Below, one piece after another: positions 20,490 to 31,960 of a stretch of DNA of 64,000 nt. How positions within the stretch are numbered: position 1 is the stretch's first letter; every line of letters begins with the position of its first letter. The notes under the pieces are model-generated. The model ran no database searches. It had not been told where the DNA came from and was given only the letters and a program-made list of their open reading frames with translations. The position numbers were made by a program, and so were the translations under genes. This stretch comes from Alisma plantago-aquatica. Taxonomy: Eukaryota > Streptophyta > Magnoliopsida > Alismatales > Alismataceae. The stretch lies in assembly GCA_963693085.1 (NCBI GenBank), contig OY856411.1, positions 1,348,488,550 to 1,348,552,549 on the forward strand. The letters run 5' to 3'.

Positions 20490-21880
20490 GATACTATGAT
20501 ACATAATATACAATTAGGAATTGGCAGTGAAAAGTATGATGGCTTCCATGAGGTAGATGACGGTATAATTTGTTTCCACATTAGGAAAGTAGTTCATGAT
20601 GCTGAGGGGTTGAGGAAGATGGTACTTGAGGAGGCTCACTCTTCTATGCATGAAATGCATCCTAGAAGTACCAAGATGTACCAAAACGTGAAGGAATTGT
20701 ATTGGTGGTCAGGTCTAAAGTGTGATGTGGCAGAGTTTGTTTCCAGATGTTCAGTTTGTCAGTAGGTGAAGGCTGAGCACCAGAAACATGTAGGAACATT
20801 ACAACCTTTGCCAATACTACAGTGGTAATGGGATCATGTTACCATGGACTTTGTGGTTGGTCTTCTTAGGACAACCAAGGGTCATGATTCCATATGGGTG
20901 GTAGTGGAGATATTGACTAAGTCAGCTCACTTTCTGTCAGTCAAGATGACATTTACAACAGAGAAGTTGGCACAAGTAATTGCTGATGAGATAGTCCGTC
21001 TATATGGCAATCCAGTGACTATAGTTTCTGACAGAGGTCCCCAATTCACAAGTCATTTTTGGGAACATCTACATTTATCAATGGGAACACAACTGAGGTT
21101 CATCATAACTTTCCATCTGTAGACAGATGGCTAGTCTGAAAGGACTATTCAGACCTTAGAGGATCTCTTGAGAGCATGTGTCTTGTAGTTTCTGGGTAGT
21201 TGGATATACATCTCAGTTTGATAGAGTTTTCTTATAGCAATAGCTACCAAAGAAGCATAGATATGACTACTTATGAGGCTCTATATGTGAGACATTGTCA
21301 GTCTCCCCTTTGCTGGTATGAGATCGGTGAATATCAACTTTTGTGCCCTGATCTAGTACAACAGAATACAAAAAAGATTAAAGTGATACAATAGCAATTG
21401 AAAGCAGCCCAAGACAGGCAGAAATCTTATGTAGATAACTGACACAGACTGCTTGAGTTCTAAGTGGGAGATAGAGTATATCTCAAAGTCTCTCCTTGGA
21501 AAGGTGTGCTAAGATTTGGATAGAAGGGTAAGTTGTCTCCTAGATTTATGGGACCATACCCTATCTTAGCTCGTGTTGGAAAAGTGGCATACAAGTTGGA
21601 GTTACCACCAGAGATACATAGGTTACATAATGTTTTTCACATCTCCATGCTAAGGAAAAGCCATCCAGATACACAGTAGACAATCCAACCAGTAGAGGTT
21701 GAGTTAGATGAGTATATCTCTTATGTTGAAGCTCCAATGTTGATCTTGGACAGGAGAATGAAGAAGCTGAAGAAGAAAGATATAGTGTTAGTAAAGGTTT
21801 TGTGGCATCATCATGTCATAGAGGAAGCCACGTGGGAACAAAGAATGAGATGCACAAAAAGTATCCATCTCTCTTTGCAT
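20490..21880 (+). pseudogene. Element B integrase with chromodomain-like tail
   Basis: The HHCC zinc finger is at about 20635-20765 (HSSMHEMHP ... CSVCQ). The core has MDFVVGLL at 20844 (first Asp), SDRGPQFTSHFW near 21030 (second Asp) and TDG-stop-SERTIQ near 21125 (Glu). A one-base deletion at about 21206 shifts frame in the EFSYSNSYQ region. The C-terminal part has GDRVYLKVSPWKGVLRFG near 21470 and GKVAYKLELPPEIHRLHNVFH near 21580. The tail ILDRRMKKLKKKDIVLVKVL (21740-21800) matches Del/Tekay chromodomains, which in related elements direct insertion toward particular chromatin. Multiple stops. Confidence 0.88.
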
Positions 21881-22265
21881 AGGATTTTGGGGGCGAAATC
21901 CTTATTAGGGGTTTATAGTTGTAAGGCCCCTAAACTTGCTTAAAGTGTTGAACAAGCTTAATTACCATAACTGAATGCATATAACCTTAATCTAACCTTG
22001 TTATATGATTTGGAATCATAAGACAAGCTTAATTTTCAAATTTGGTCAAATTTGGACATTGTTTGATCAAGTTATGAAATTTTATGTACATTATGGACTT
22101 TTTTGTAATCTACCCAATTGGGAGGTTTTCTTTGTATATTTTCACAAGCATTACGATCCTCATAGGTTTCCTTATCATTCTTGACTTTGTTTGGCTATGG
22201 GGCTCCTAGTTGTTCTTGGTTTGGAGGTGTTCCTCTTCAAGGACATCTTAGGGGTTTCCCCCTTT

Positions 22266-22365
22266 ATGGATAAGGATAAGAGTAATGGTAAAGATAAGGA
22301 TAAAGATAAGGGTCAAGATAAGGAAAAGGATAAAGATAAGGATAAGGGTATAGATAAAGGAGAGA
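22266..22365 (+). repeat. Degenerate GATAAG hexamer tandem repeat in U3 of B
   Basis: About 14-16 degenerate GATAAG/GATAAA units in about 100 bp, ending about 110 bp upstream of the TATA box. All-purine plus A/T strand bias. GATA(A) is a known plant promoter motif class, but a regulatory role is only inferred. Confidence 0.85.
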
Positions 22366-22477
22366 AAGTGCAGGTGGAAAGTGAGGGAGGTGTTGCATGG
22401 ACATAGAAGCTCTAGGCTATGGACACATGGAAAGCTCATGGGCACCTCATGCTTGACCCCTTCCTTATCCATTAAGC

Positions 22478-22485
22478 TATATATA
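22478..22485 (+). promoter_or_regulatory. TATA box of B right LTR
   Basis: TATATATA followed by CCCC, about 560 bp into the LTR. The equivalent in C is at 31747-31754 on the minus strand with similar flanks. Confidence 0.65.
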
Positions 22486-22939
22486 CCCCTTCCTATCTCC
22501 AAATCAAAATCATTGATCACTCCCTCTTTCCTCTAGCTTAGAGAACGGACCTTGCTCTATTTGGATGTGGAACAAAGTGGTCTAAAGTAGAAGACAACCT
22601 CTTTTTGGAGAAGAAGGTCTCATGGAGATCCATCTAGCCCTACCTAGGGTTTCCAAGGTCATCTTCTAGGGTTTTTGACCAAGGAAAGTTGTTTTATTCC
22701 TTCCATCTCATTTTTTTTTGCTTTTCTTCTTCCTTAGACCTTCCTTCAGGTCGTAACTATGTTGTTCCATGGTAAAAGTTTCTTTAGAGCTCAAGATCCT
22801 ATCTTTCTTGCTTCTTCTTCTAGGGTTTTGATTTCTTATGAAGAAGAGTGCCTGCTTGGCCGAGTTCAAAGCTTCCTCTTGGGTTTTCTACCTTCTTGGC
22901 TCACGTTTCTTTCTGCTGGAAGTCTGTTCTTCTCACTAG

Positions 22940-22947
22940 AGGTGAGT
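22940..22947 (+). promoter_or_regulatory. Candidate 5' splice site in LTR leader of B
   Basis: AG/GTGAGT followed by TTTATAACC, an excellent donor match, 457 nt downstream of the TATA. C and I have homologous sites (AG/GCGAGT and AG/GTGATA) in the same context. Confidence 0.45.
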
Positions 22948-25601
22948 TTTATAACCCTCTTTACTTATATTGGTTACTATAAGCTTGTTAGCTCATGTTC
23001 TTGCTAAAAAATGATGATCCATGCACTAAAATGCTATGCTCAACTTGGATTTCGATTTTTATGATGTTTTTGTTTTGTTTTCAGTTCTAGATGAACCTAT
23101 AATCATGTGCACATTCTTACTAAGGAAGTATATGACTTAGTTCAGGTTGGTATCACCACCTATGGTGCTAGGCACCTATCAACTGATGGTCCATATTAGG
23201 GTTTCTAGGTTATTTTCTCCTCTAAACACATGACTCGATGGTGTGGTCTTCATGACAACCAAAGGAGCTGACCAAGGGTTATGAACGATGACATGAATTG
23301 ATAGTAACACCTTAGGTCGGTGTTAGGCTCTCTTGGAATCTCAATGAACAATGGTTTGATTCTCTAATGATGCTATCAATCAATGATGACATTAGCTTAA
23401 TATTCGATGGTGTTAAATGAATATAGTGTTGATCTAACAATCGATGGTGAGTTAATGATCACAACTAATAGTGGATTAGGTCATCACCACATATGGTGAG
23501 TTAAGGATGTAATTGTAGATTCTACTAAACCTTAAACCAATGATTCATTGGTTCAATTGATCTAATGGTTAGACCTATACTTCAAATGATAACTTTGAAC
23601 AATGAACCTGATCCAATAAATGATATTGGATGCTTCAACATCCAATGGATTAGAATGAGCCCCATAACATTATAGGCGGGTCCTAGTGGTGAGAATTCGA
23701 TGGTTCAATATCATTAAATTGTTGCTATACCTTTACTCTCCTATAGTTATATTTGATAAATGACCATAATAAGTGGGTGTGGTAACTTCAATGTGATATA
23801 GTTTGCTATACCTAACCTTAATGTAATTAAATGATGATGATTGGTTATAATCAGCCCTCTTGCATGATTAATGTGACAATGTATTACACTCTTCTTATGT
23901 CTAAACCACAAGGTAGTTCTATTTGAATATCATAGTGCCTTGCCATACTAATAATACCTATGGACACATATTTGCTGATGATCTTTTGAGCCTTGTTTAA
24001 GACATGGAATGATGAGGATAAACTTGCTATGAATAATGTGATAGTCTTAATGACCTTTGGGAATGTTTGAGCCCTAATTGAGGTGAAATCCTTTTCATGT
24101 TCCAATAAGGGTTGAAACCCCGAAACTTGTGATAAGAAATGGATGTCTTGAAATGATATGATGATAATGTGGTTCATTATAATGCGATGGATGATAGCAT
24201 ATGGTAATATGATTAAGATCTATACTTCAAACATTTTATATCTTCTAAAGTTGCAATGCTTATACACTTGATAGAATGAATTAGGGTTTGTATGTTCATT
24301 TGTATGATGAAGCCTTAATTCACCCAATTGGCAATAACTAATCAAGTGTAACCCTAATCATGTAGTGCTCCGTGCCATAGATCTATCTAAATGTCAGGAC
24401 TTGCTAGATGGTGAAATTAGTATTCATAAGGGAAACTCGGAGTGCATACTATTGAGTATGTGGGGTGCTTGTCATCCTGACTCCAAATGTTTAGGAGGAT
24501 GACTGTGGTCATACCTCGGTAGGAGAACGACTATGCTCGTGTCTCATATATGTATATATGATAAGATTTGAGGACAATTACGATTGTACCTCAGATGGTA
24601 GGGTTTGTATTCCCACCTTCTTTCACTAGTTCCACGACCTATACCAAGGATGAACTAGGCCGTTAGCAGCTTAGCCTGATATGTCATTATGACGGACTCG
24701 TACTGACCAAGGGTAGAGAAGATCTTAGGAATCCGATTGTCCTAGATCTTGTATGGCAATGGTTTTAACTTAGTAGTGGTCAGTTGGGACTTGAGTGGTA
24801 TTCCTCAAATCCCTTAGGGCAACATAATAAAGGATGTAATTCAAGCTGTGTAGTATATATCTATTAGGGTTAAATAGGTCTCACATTGGTTGAGGAACCC
24901 TTATTTTATCTTTATGCTACATAGTTCTTATAAAGTGTAGACTTATGAAATTTGAGTAATTCTACTTGTTGCTAAAGCTTATTTGCTTAAAGCTTAGTAT
25001 GCTTAAACTGTTCAATCTGCTCAATTGCTTATTCAATACCCTATATGCCCAGTTTATTTACTATTAATTAATATGTTGTAATCAATATTTATTGGAGAGA
25101 GTTATCTTTCGCTGGGACTGGGTCTCACCCGTGGGTCACCACATCCTTTTAGGTGGATACAGGCAACGAGATCAAGGTTGTGTTGTGGAAGAGAACTCGC
25201 CTGGTGATCAATAGATCTAGAAGGTTGGTCAGTTGTAGATGTTAGTTGTAGAATCCTAGTGTCGTCCATGTACTCTCTATGTATGGGTATGGGATGTGTT
25301 TTCTAGATGATAAATTTGCATCGACACAAGATTTTGGCAGTATGCCAATGTTTGTAAATATATGACATGTACCTATGAAATATCTTTTGTATATAGGAGG
25401 TGGATGAAGCCATTAAGCACATATGTGAATTCCTGTTATAATATATGAGAATGGAAAAGATGGACCTTTATGTAAATGTTCCAGAGTTTGTTTACATTAT
25501 TGAAATTGGTTTTAATTATTCCACATTTTGACTATGTGATTAATTAACAGTTGATTGTGTTTTGTGTTTTGAGTAATTTCATTTAGTGTGACGAGGTGTC
25601 A

Positions 25602-25606
25602 CACAT
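25602..25606. repeat. Probable target-site duplication of B in C (CACAT)
   Basis: The five bases after B's right end belong to C's RNase H codons, which run without a gap up to the LTR. The partner copy would lie left of the window. Confidence 0.6.
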
Positions 25607-25665
25607 ACAAAGTCGTTATTCAAAGCATCACAGAAGACGATATAGCCCTTCCCTTGCTCTGGAAG
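25602..25665 (-). pseudogene. Element C RNase H N-terminal stub
   Basis: EQGKGYIVFCDA followed by codons aligning with the LGCVL segment of relatives, ending at the junction with B. It holds the first catalytic Asp only and proves that B inserted here. Confidence 0.8.
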
Positions 25666-26560
25666 CACTAACACTAGAGCACTGGTCAACTTCTTCTTCA
25701 ACAACTAGAAAGAATGTTGACACTTGTCATCCCAGACAAATAGAACATGTTTTATCGTCAATTTGGTTAGGGGTAACACTACAACATTGATGTTCTTGAT
25801 GAATATCCTATAGTAGACCGTCAAACATAGGAAACTTTGGACCTCCATCGGTCTCTTGGGATATTCCCAATCCAAGACAGACTGTACCTTCTTCGAGTCT
25901 ACACAAATGCCCTTGGCAGATATGACATGACCAAGAAAATATACCTCGATCGATCAACCATAACTCACACTTGTTGAACTTAGCATACAACATGTGCTGC
26001 CTCAACAACATCAATGCCTAGAATAGGTGTTGCTCATGCTATTGATTGTCCTTGGAGTATATCAAGGTGTCGTCTATGAACACTACCACAAACTGATCCA
26101 GATACGGCCTGAACACCCTGTTCATCAAATCCATAAAAGATGCTAGTGCGTTGGTCAACCCAAATAGCATAACCACAAACTCATAGTGACCATACCTAGT
26201 CCTAAAAGCTGACTTAGGCATGTAATCCACCTCGATCCTTAGTTGGTGGTAACCTGATCTCATATCTATCCTTAGTTGGTGGTAACCTAATCTCATATCT
26301 ATCTTTCAGAACATTGTAGAACCTCTCAACTAGTCAAACAAATCATCAATCCTCGATAAAAGATACTTGTTCTTTATCAAGACCTTATTTAGCTGTCGGA
26401 AATCTATGCAAAGCCTCATGGAACCAACCTTCTTCTTCACGAACAATGCGGGAGCACCCCAAGGGGAAGTGCTTGGTCTAATGAAACCCTTATCTCACAG
26501 CTCCCACAACTTCTTCTTCAACTCCTACATCTCAGTTAGTGCCATCCTGTAAGGCGCTTG
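25666..26560 (-). pseudogene. Element C reverse transcriptase with internal duplication
   Basis: Gypsy RT on the minus strand. The entry block is [20 protein letters not shown] near 26470-26390, then [12 protein letters not shown] near 26360. The [11 protein letters not shown] motif is duplicated in tandem (26235-26300). After it come [15 protein letters not shown] near 26205-26165, LFGLTNA near 26160 and the catalytic FIDD (DD at 26069-26074). It continues through stops near 26040, 26020 and others to LYAKFNKCELWL near 25985. The thumb and connection continue, with damage, to YRIFIKNINVVVLPLTKL near 25790-25740. Stops and the duplication make it inactive. Confidence 0.88.
26235..26300 (-). 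repeat. 33-bp in-frame tandem duplication in C RT
   Basis: Units at 26235-26267 and 26268-26300 differ at one position (G/A). Each encodes D-M-R-(S/L)-G-Y-H-Q-L-R-I on the minus strand, repeating a conserved RT motif without breaking the frame. Confidence 0.93.
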
Positions 26561-27230
26561 AGCCATGGGTTGTGTTCTAGGAACAAGATTGATCTCAAAA
26601 TCAATCTCTCTAGGGTGTAGAACACTAAGAAATTCCTCAGGAAAGACATCCTCAAACTCATAGACCACAAATACCTCCTGGATACTAAGACCTCTCATCT
26701 TGGTATCCACAACATGTGCCAAGAAAGCCTCACACCCTTATCTCATCAACCTCACTGTTGTCAAATCCGAAGCCATATACGTAGGAAGAATCGTCCTATC
26801 TCCTTAGAAAACCCAAGAAACAACTCCATCACAGAATGTTGCCACCTTAGATCTACAGTCCAAAATAACCTTGTATCCATCCCTAACATCACATCGAATC
26901 CATGCATGTCAAGTGGCCTAAGGTCCACTTGAATACTGTATCCCAAAAAAGAAAGAATGCAAGATCGACACACCTCTTGCAACTCAACGGAACCAACTAA
27001 AGGGATTTCTAGAAAAAGGTAATCAGATCTACTACAAATAGACAGATTACAACTACTTGTCACCTCTCTGGTGATAAAAGAGTGTGCCACACCCGGGTCA
27101 ACCAAAACATATACGAAAGAAGATATAGATAAGTCAGAATGAAAAAGTTCCATATGACCTATCACATCCTTTGGATTGACCACTCCCTCTAGATGACTCA
27201 TAGCATAGAATCTAGTTGTCACCTATTGTT
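26561..27230 (-). pseudogene. Element C aspartic protease and PR-RT spacer
   Basis: Frame 27222-26761 contains the active-site region VDPGVAHSFITREV near 27105. The D-S-G of functional enzymes is D-P-G here. MHGFDVMLGMDT follows near 26910. After a frame break, the spacer MAHVVDTKMRGLSIQEV and the acidic FEDVFPEEF block (26725-26600) lead to RT. Overall homologous to 18406-19110 of B. Confidence 0.84.
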
Positions 27231-28445
27231 GTCCTCTTCCTCTTCCAGTTGGTCCAGAAGATCCTGCCTGTGACGTCAGACCGTGTCCTCTACCTTCACT
27301 ACTACTGACCTATTTTTGTTGTGAACCTTGCTAAATCTGCCTCGGCTGGTGTGTCACTTCTTCATTCCTCATAGGGCATGCCCAATTCTCATACCCAACT
27401 TGTCCACACTTGTAGCAAGTCCTCAAGGCATACTATGGCCTAGACAACCCTGTTACTAATACTGATGTTGCATTATGTGCTCTAGCTAGTGGAAAATTGT
27501 GACCTATTCCCTTGCTCAGAGACCACTATGACTGCACTTCCGATCTTAGATCAAAAAAATTGATCTCTGTTGCGACTGCCAATACTGTCTTGAAGAAAAC
27601 ATTGGCTTCTTTCAGCCACCTGACGAATGTCCCTAAAATTGAGCTGACCTCTTCTTAGCATGGGCTTCATGCTTCTCGATAATAGACCTTCAATCCTACT
27701 CATGAACTCCACAAAGGTAGAGAACCTCTATCTATTCTCTAAAGCACTAGCTGTTGTTGACAACTCTGAGTTCAATCCCTTATCGAACATGTGGATTCTC
27801 TCCTTCTCCATCGCCGCCATGTGAGGATAGAACCTCAAAAGCTCCATAAACTTTTCCTCATACTCATTGATGGATATCGAACCTTGACGTATCTCCTCAA
27901 AACTGAGCTATCTTCTCATCCAGATATGCCTCAAGGAAGTATCGACTCACAAACTCCCGCTAAAACTCTTCCCAACCTATCACAACTCTAGGTCTCTTCT
28001 CCTCTTCTATGGCCCACCAATGGATAACACTACCCTTGAATAGGTAAACAACATGCTTCACCTTGTCCTCTTCTAGGAGGTTCAGGATCTTGAAAGCCTT
28101 CTCAAGCTCTGTCAACCACATATCAACATCTGTCAGGTCTTCTATACTCATGTACTCGATCTCTCCAACACATCTTAGTCTCTCAAACATCTTCCCAGAA
28201 CTAGGAGATTCCCCATTAGAGATAACTATCCTAGCTTGAGGTACGAGCATTGTGCATAACTATAGCCAGAAGTTGTCCAAACATGGACTAGAATGCTGGA
28301 TTGTCCATGGTTTCCGGATCAAACTAAGGCATCGTGGGCTACTTCGGCCCATCTCAGACACTCTCCCATTATGTTCCTACCTCCTATTTCCACCTCATAG
28401 CGTGACGTAGCTACTCTCCACATGTTCTTTGTGTTCACCAGACAT
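27231..28445 (-). pseudogene. Element C gag
   Basis: The start at 28445 (ATGTCTGGTGAACAC) mirrors the gag start of B. The capsid block RCVGEIEYMSIEDLTDVDMW, followed by KAFKILNLLEEDKVKHVVYLF, lies at 28180-28030. Further capsid helices continue in broken frames to about 27600. The zinc knuckle at about 27415-27374 reads CYKCGQVGYENWAC: the His of CX2CX4HX4C is Tyr, a single C-to-T change. The C-terminus has a QP/RG-rich stretch. Several stops. Confidence 0.84.
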
Positions 28446-28447
28446 AT

Positions 28448-28475
28448 CTGCATATGCATAAGCCCTAATTAGATA
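28448..28475 (-). promoter_or_regulatory. Candidate branch point and 3' splice site before gag of C
   Basis: On the minus strand, CTAAT then a T-rich run and TATGCAG ending at 28448, with the gag ATG two bases later. It is homologous to the site in B at 17159-17183. Confidence 0.42.
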
Positions 28476-28540
28476 TGTTGGATTATGTAAGAACAAACAC
28501 AAAACCTAAGTCCTATGCCCCTGTAGACTCAGCGAACCTA

Positions 28541-28554
28541 GAGTTTCATACCAA
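28541..28554 (-). other. Degenerate primer-binding site of C
   Basis: TTGGTATGAAACTC on the minus strand, 6 nt from the LTR end at 28561; corresponds to TTGGTATCAGAGC with several changes. Confidence 0.75.
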
Positions 28555-30615
28555 CCAAAATGTGATGCCCCATCACGGTAAATAAGAATACTAAAAAACA
28601 AACTCGTGAACTCTGACTAATCAACCACACAATTGGAAAAGTGGGTAAATTAAAACCGATTTAAACATTGCAAACATGTCCAAAAACTTTTACATATAAG
28701 TTTAGCAACCTACATACAAGAATATAGCATATCAGGTATTTACATATATGTCTAATGGCTAAGTCCTCAACCTATATACATAAGATGTGATCCACATATA
28801 CATGTCTTATACAAACATTGGTATACAACCAAAACTTGAGTAGTTGTACACATTTCATCTAAAAAACATACCCTACCCAGACCTGAGAGTACATGGATGA
28901 CTCTAGGACACTACTAACTACTAGCCAACCTTCTGCTCCTACTGCTCTTCAAGCTTCTCTTCTTCACCTCCATGAACCTGACCACGTCGTTGACGACCAT
29001 CTAAAAAGATTTGGAGACCCATGAGGTGAGACCCATGTCCCAGTGAAATATATAACCCTAAAAATGGTTAATGATTACAACATGTTATATTATTAAAATG
29101 TTTAAGCAGATTATGCTATTCGAGCAGATTCAATAGGTTAAGCAAGTTAAACATATAAGCATGTAGCAACAAGTATGATTAACAAGGTATATAAAGTAAT
29201 AGGTAAATAATCAGTTACTAACAATTAACTACTCTTGTGACATTATATTACATCTAGTAGTGTAAGAAACAAGGCAAGGATTAACATCCAATCCCAAGCA
29301 CATTTAACCCTAATAGATATACTACATGGCTTGATTACATTTTTATTAAGCCCTAGGGAGAGTGAGGTATACCACTCAGACTCTAACTGACCACTACAAA
29401 GTGCTATTCAGTTTCATACAAGATCTAGAAGAGTCAACATCCTAGGATCTCCCACCCCCAGTCAATACGAGTTAAATGCAGTGACATATCAGTCAAGTTT
29501 CCTGCACTGACATATACTCAAGTTGTTAACACCAGTCTAACCTTGGTATAAAGGTCACAATGCTCAAAACTAGGGTATGCAAAGCCCTATCATCCTCGGG
29601 TACAACCATAGTTGCCCTCAATCACATCACATATATACAAGTATGAATTGTTCTCAAACCAAGGCACGACTAGAGCCATCCTCAATAATTTTGGTATCAG
29701 GTTGTTAAGGATGTACTCTCCCTACACCCACACATACTTAATAGTATGCAACTCTGAGCTTCCCTTGGGAATACTCATTCCCCATCCAACAAGTTCTGAC
29801 ACTGAATAGTTATGCGGTACAAGGCACTAAATGATTAGGGTTTCACTTGATAAGTTAATGCCAATTGGATGAGTTAAGGATGCATCAAACAAGTGGACAT
29901 ACAAACCCTAATTCATTTCTAGCAACCATTGATATATAACAACTCCAGAAGATATAACAACTCTAGAAGATATAAAATGTATGAGACTTATTTCTTATCA
30001 CGTCATCACATCATACCAATCCTTGTCACATCATGAAGAGGAATACACCTATTAGGGCTCAAGACATATGCCCAAAGGTCATCAAGACCATTCTCATAAT
30101 TACCTGCAAGAACATCATTATCTTTCCACACCTTATATCAAGATTCAACAAACCATCACCATTCTAGTGATACAAAGGTTTAACATAACATTGAATTAAG
30201 AAGCTTATGATGTTCATATGGCAAAATATTAGGGTTAGAACAACATTAAGAGAGTATTCCATCATCATACAAATCACACAAGGAAGCTAAGTATGATTAG
30301 CCACCACCATCTGTTTCTATTAGGGTTAGGTGTAACAAGACAAGCTGGATTAGTGTTACACATCAACTCATTGTGGTGACTACAAATTTACATTCATGCG
30401 AGGGTAAAGGTAAGACTACAAATTTATGGGTATCAAACCATCGATTCCTCATAAATAAACCAAACCATAAAAAACATGAGCTTTACCAAGACCATCAGAT
30501 GTTGGATAAGCAAAACCATCAGTCATAAATCCAGTGAAACCATCTAGTGTTGAACCATCGACCCAGTACAACCATTGGTTGATGAACTGTCTACCCATTC
30601 CAACCATTGGTTCAT

Positions 30616-30743
30616 GAACCATCGAGTCAGGGAAACCTTTAGTTGATGAACCATCGAGTCAGGGAAACCATTGGATGATGAACCATCAAGTCAGAAAAAC
30701 CATTGGTTCATGAACCATCGAGTTAGGGAAACCATTTTTTGAT
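30616..30743 (+). repeat. Four tandem 32-bp repeats in LTR C
   Basis: Units at 30616, 30648, 30680 and 30712, each starting GAACCATCGAGTCAGGGAAA or a close variant and ending in a TTGAT/TTCAT type. Looser copies flank the array (30541-30615 and after 30744). Contiguous, no spacers. Confidence 0.92.
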
Positions 30744-31279
30744 GAAGCATTGGGACCATCGAGTGTTGAACCCAGAATGACCATCAAGTTTGGTCAACAA
30801 GTGGTGAAACAAGCTTCAAACTCCAAGTAAAACCATTGGATTTGAGGGGGAATAAAATCATTGAGCTCACCACCTAAAGGGGCACTAAACCATCATTTCT
30901 TAAGGATAAGAGAGTCCAAACAGAATCTAGGTTAATACCATCGCTTGGAACAAGAAAGACAAGCAAAACAACACCAAGAACAAAACCATCAATTTGCAAA
31001 ACTAGAAGGAAAGTCAGCTTAGAAACCCCAAGTCCTGACCATCGTTTGAGAGTAAAAACCATCATTTGTGACATGCAAGCAAGGTCGAGAGATTCCTCTA
31101 CCAAGTAAGGCTCATGCACAAGGTTTAGGGTCCATCCAAGAAGACAAACTACTCAATAAGAATCACTCAAGCTTAAACCCTAAGCAAAGATACTACCTTT
31201 CTACTTAGAACATCATTTTAGAGCAAGATCTAGTGCATGCAAGCAAGGAGTAAGTGATAAATGTGGAGAAAGTTATATA

Positions 31280-31285
31280 ACTCGC
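31280..31285 (-). promoter_or_regulatory. Donor-like site in LTR C (GC type)
   Basis: TAGAG/GCGAGT on the minus strand, homologous in position and context to B's AG/GTGAGT. A T-to-C change turns GT into GC, which is tolerated in some plant introns. Confidence 0.35.
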
Positions 31286-31746
31286 CTCTAGGAAGAAGAT
31301 GGAGCTAAAAACAATATGGTAGCTTGAAAAAGAGAAGAAGAAGCCCTATCTTGATCACTCCACATGGCCAAGCTAGCTCCTTCTCTAAGCAAGGAAGCAA
31401 ACCCTAGGTCAAGGAAGCAAGAAAGAGGTGTTCTTTAAGCTCTAGCACAAGCTCTACCATGAGACCCCATGGGCACTACTAACAAGAAGAAAGGAGAAGG
31501 TAGGTCATCAAAGAAAATGAAGGAAAGGGGGAAGATCTCACTTACCTAGGCCAAGAAACCAAGCAAGGAAGCACCAAATGACCTCTACTAGGGTAGATTT
31601 GAACCCTAGGTGCACATGCAAGGTAGAACAACCACCTTATTCTACCTTGGGAACCTTCTTATCCACCAAGATAGGGGTAAGGACCTATAAACATCAAGAA
31701 AGAGAAGGTGGAGTCCAATGGGTTCGTTTGCATGGAAGAGGGAGGG

Positions 31747-31754
31747 TATATAAA
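31747..31754 (-). promoter_or_regulatory. TATA box of LTR C
   Basis: TTTATATA on the minus strand followed by CCCTCCC, matching the TATATATACCCC context in B. Confidence 0.6.
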
Positions 31755-31960
31755 GTGGGTGAGAGAAGAGAGGGTTAAGGTGTCCTACCATGCTTTCCAT
31801 GTGTCCATGGACCTAAGAATCACGTCCATGCAAAGAAGAAGATCCATAGGTAGTGGGAGTCTGTAGGGCCATCAGATCACGACTTCCTAGTGTGTCCATC
31901 GAGTTCCAAAGCATGGTGACCATCAATTTTGGACCCTTGGTCACAAATGGTGAAAAACCA

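Larger units (their letters stand above)
1287..25601 (+). mobile_element. Element B: Del/Tekay-like Ty3/gypsy retrotransposon, interrupted by E (and by A within E)
   Basis: B consists of a left LTR in two pieces (1287-2160 and 16272-17069), a PBS, decayed gag-pol (17186-21880) and a complete 3682-bp right LTR (21920-25601). Pol order is protease, RT, RNase H, integrase, with a chromodomain-like tail, as in Del/Tekay chromoviruses, a lineage known for long LTRs. The left end is missing because F is inserted at 1286. The right end, GGTGTCA, is followed by CACAT and then by C's broken RNase H, so B landed in C. A by-eye comparison of about 200 bp of LTR shows roughly 7% difference. Multiple stops and at least two single-base frameshifts make it non-functional. 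Confidence 0.9.
21920..25601 (+). repeat. Element B right LTR (complete)
   Basis: 3682 bp, TGTAAGGCCCC ... GGTGTCA. U3 carries a GATAAG-rich repeat (22266-22365) and TATA at 22478. A donor-like site is at 22942. The middle (23170-23700) has many scattered TCGATGGT/TGATGGT motifs like those in LTR C. The 3' part matches both left-LTR fragments. No genes; a Lys/Asp-rich frame at 22191-22406 is the simple repeat read as protein. Confidence 0.94.

Noticed and set aside
22191..22406. Lysine/aspartate-rich open frame
   Set aside because: Direct translation of the GATAAG simple repeat in the B LTR.
30616..30743. Regular 32-bp repeats reminiscent of a CRISPR array
   Set aside because: Units are contiguous without spacers, degenerate, and lie inside a plant LTR.
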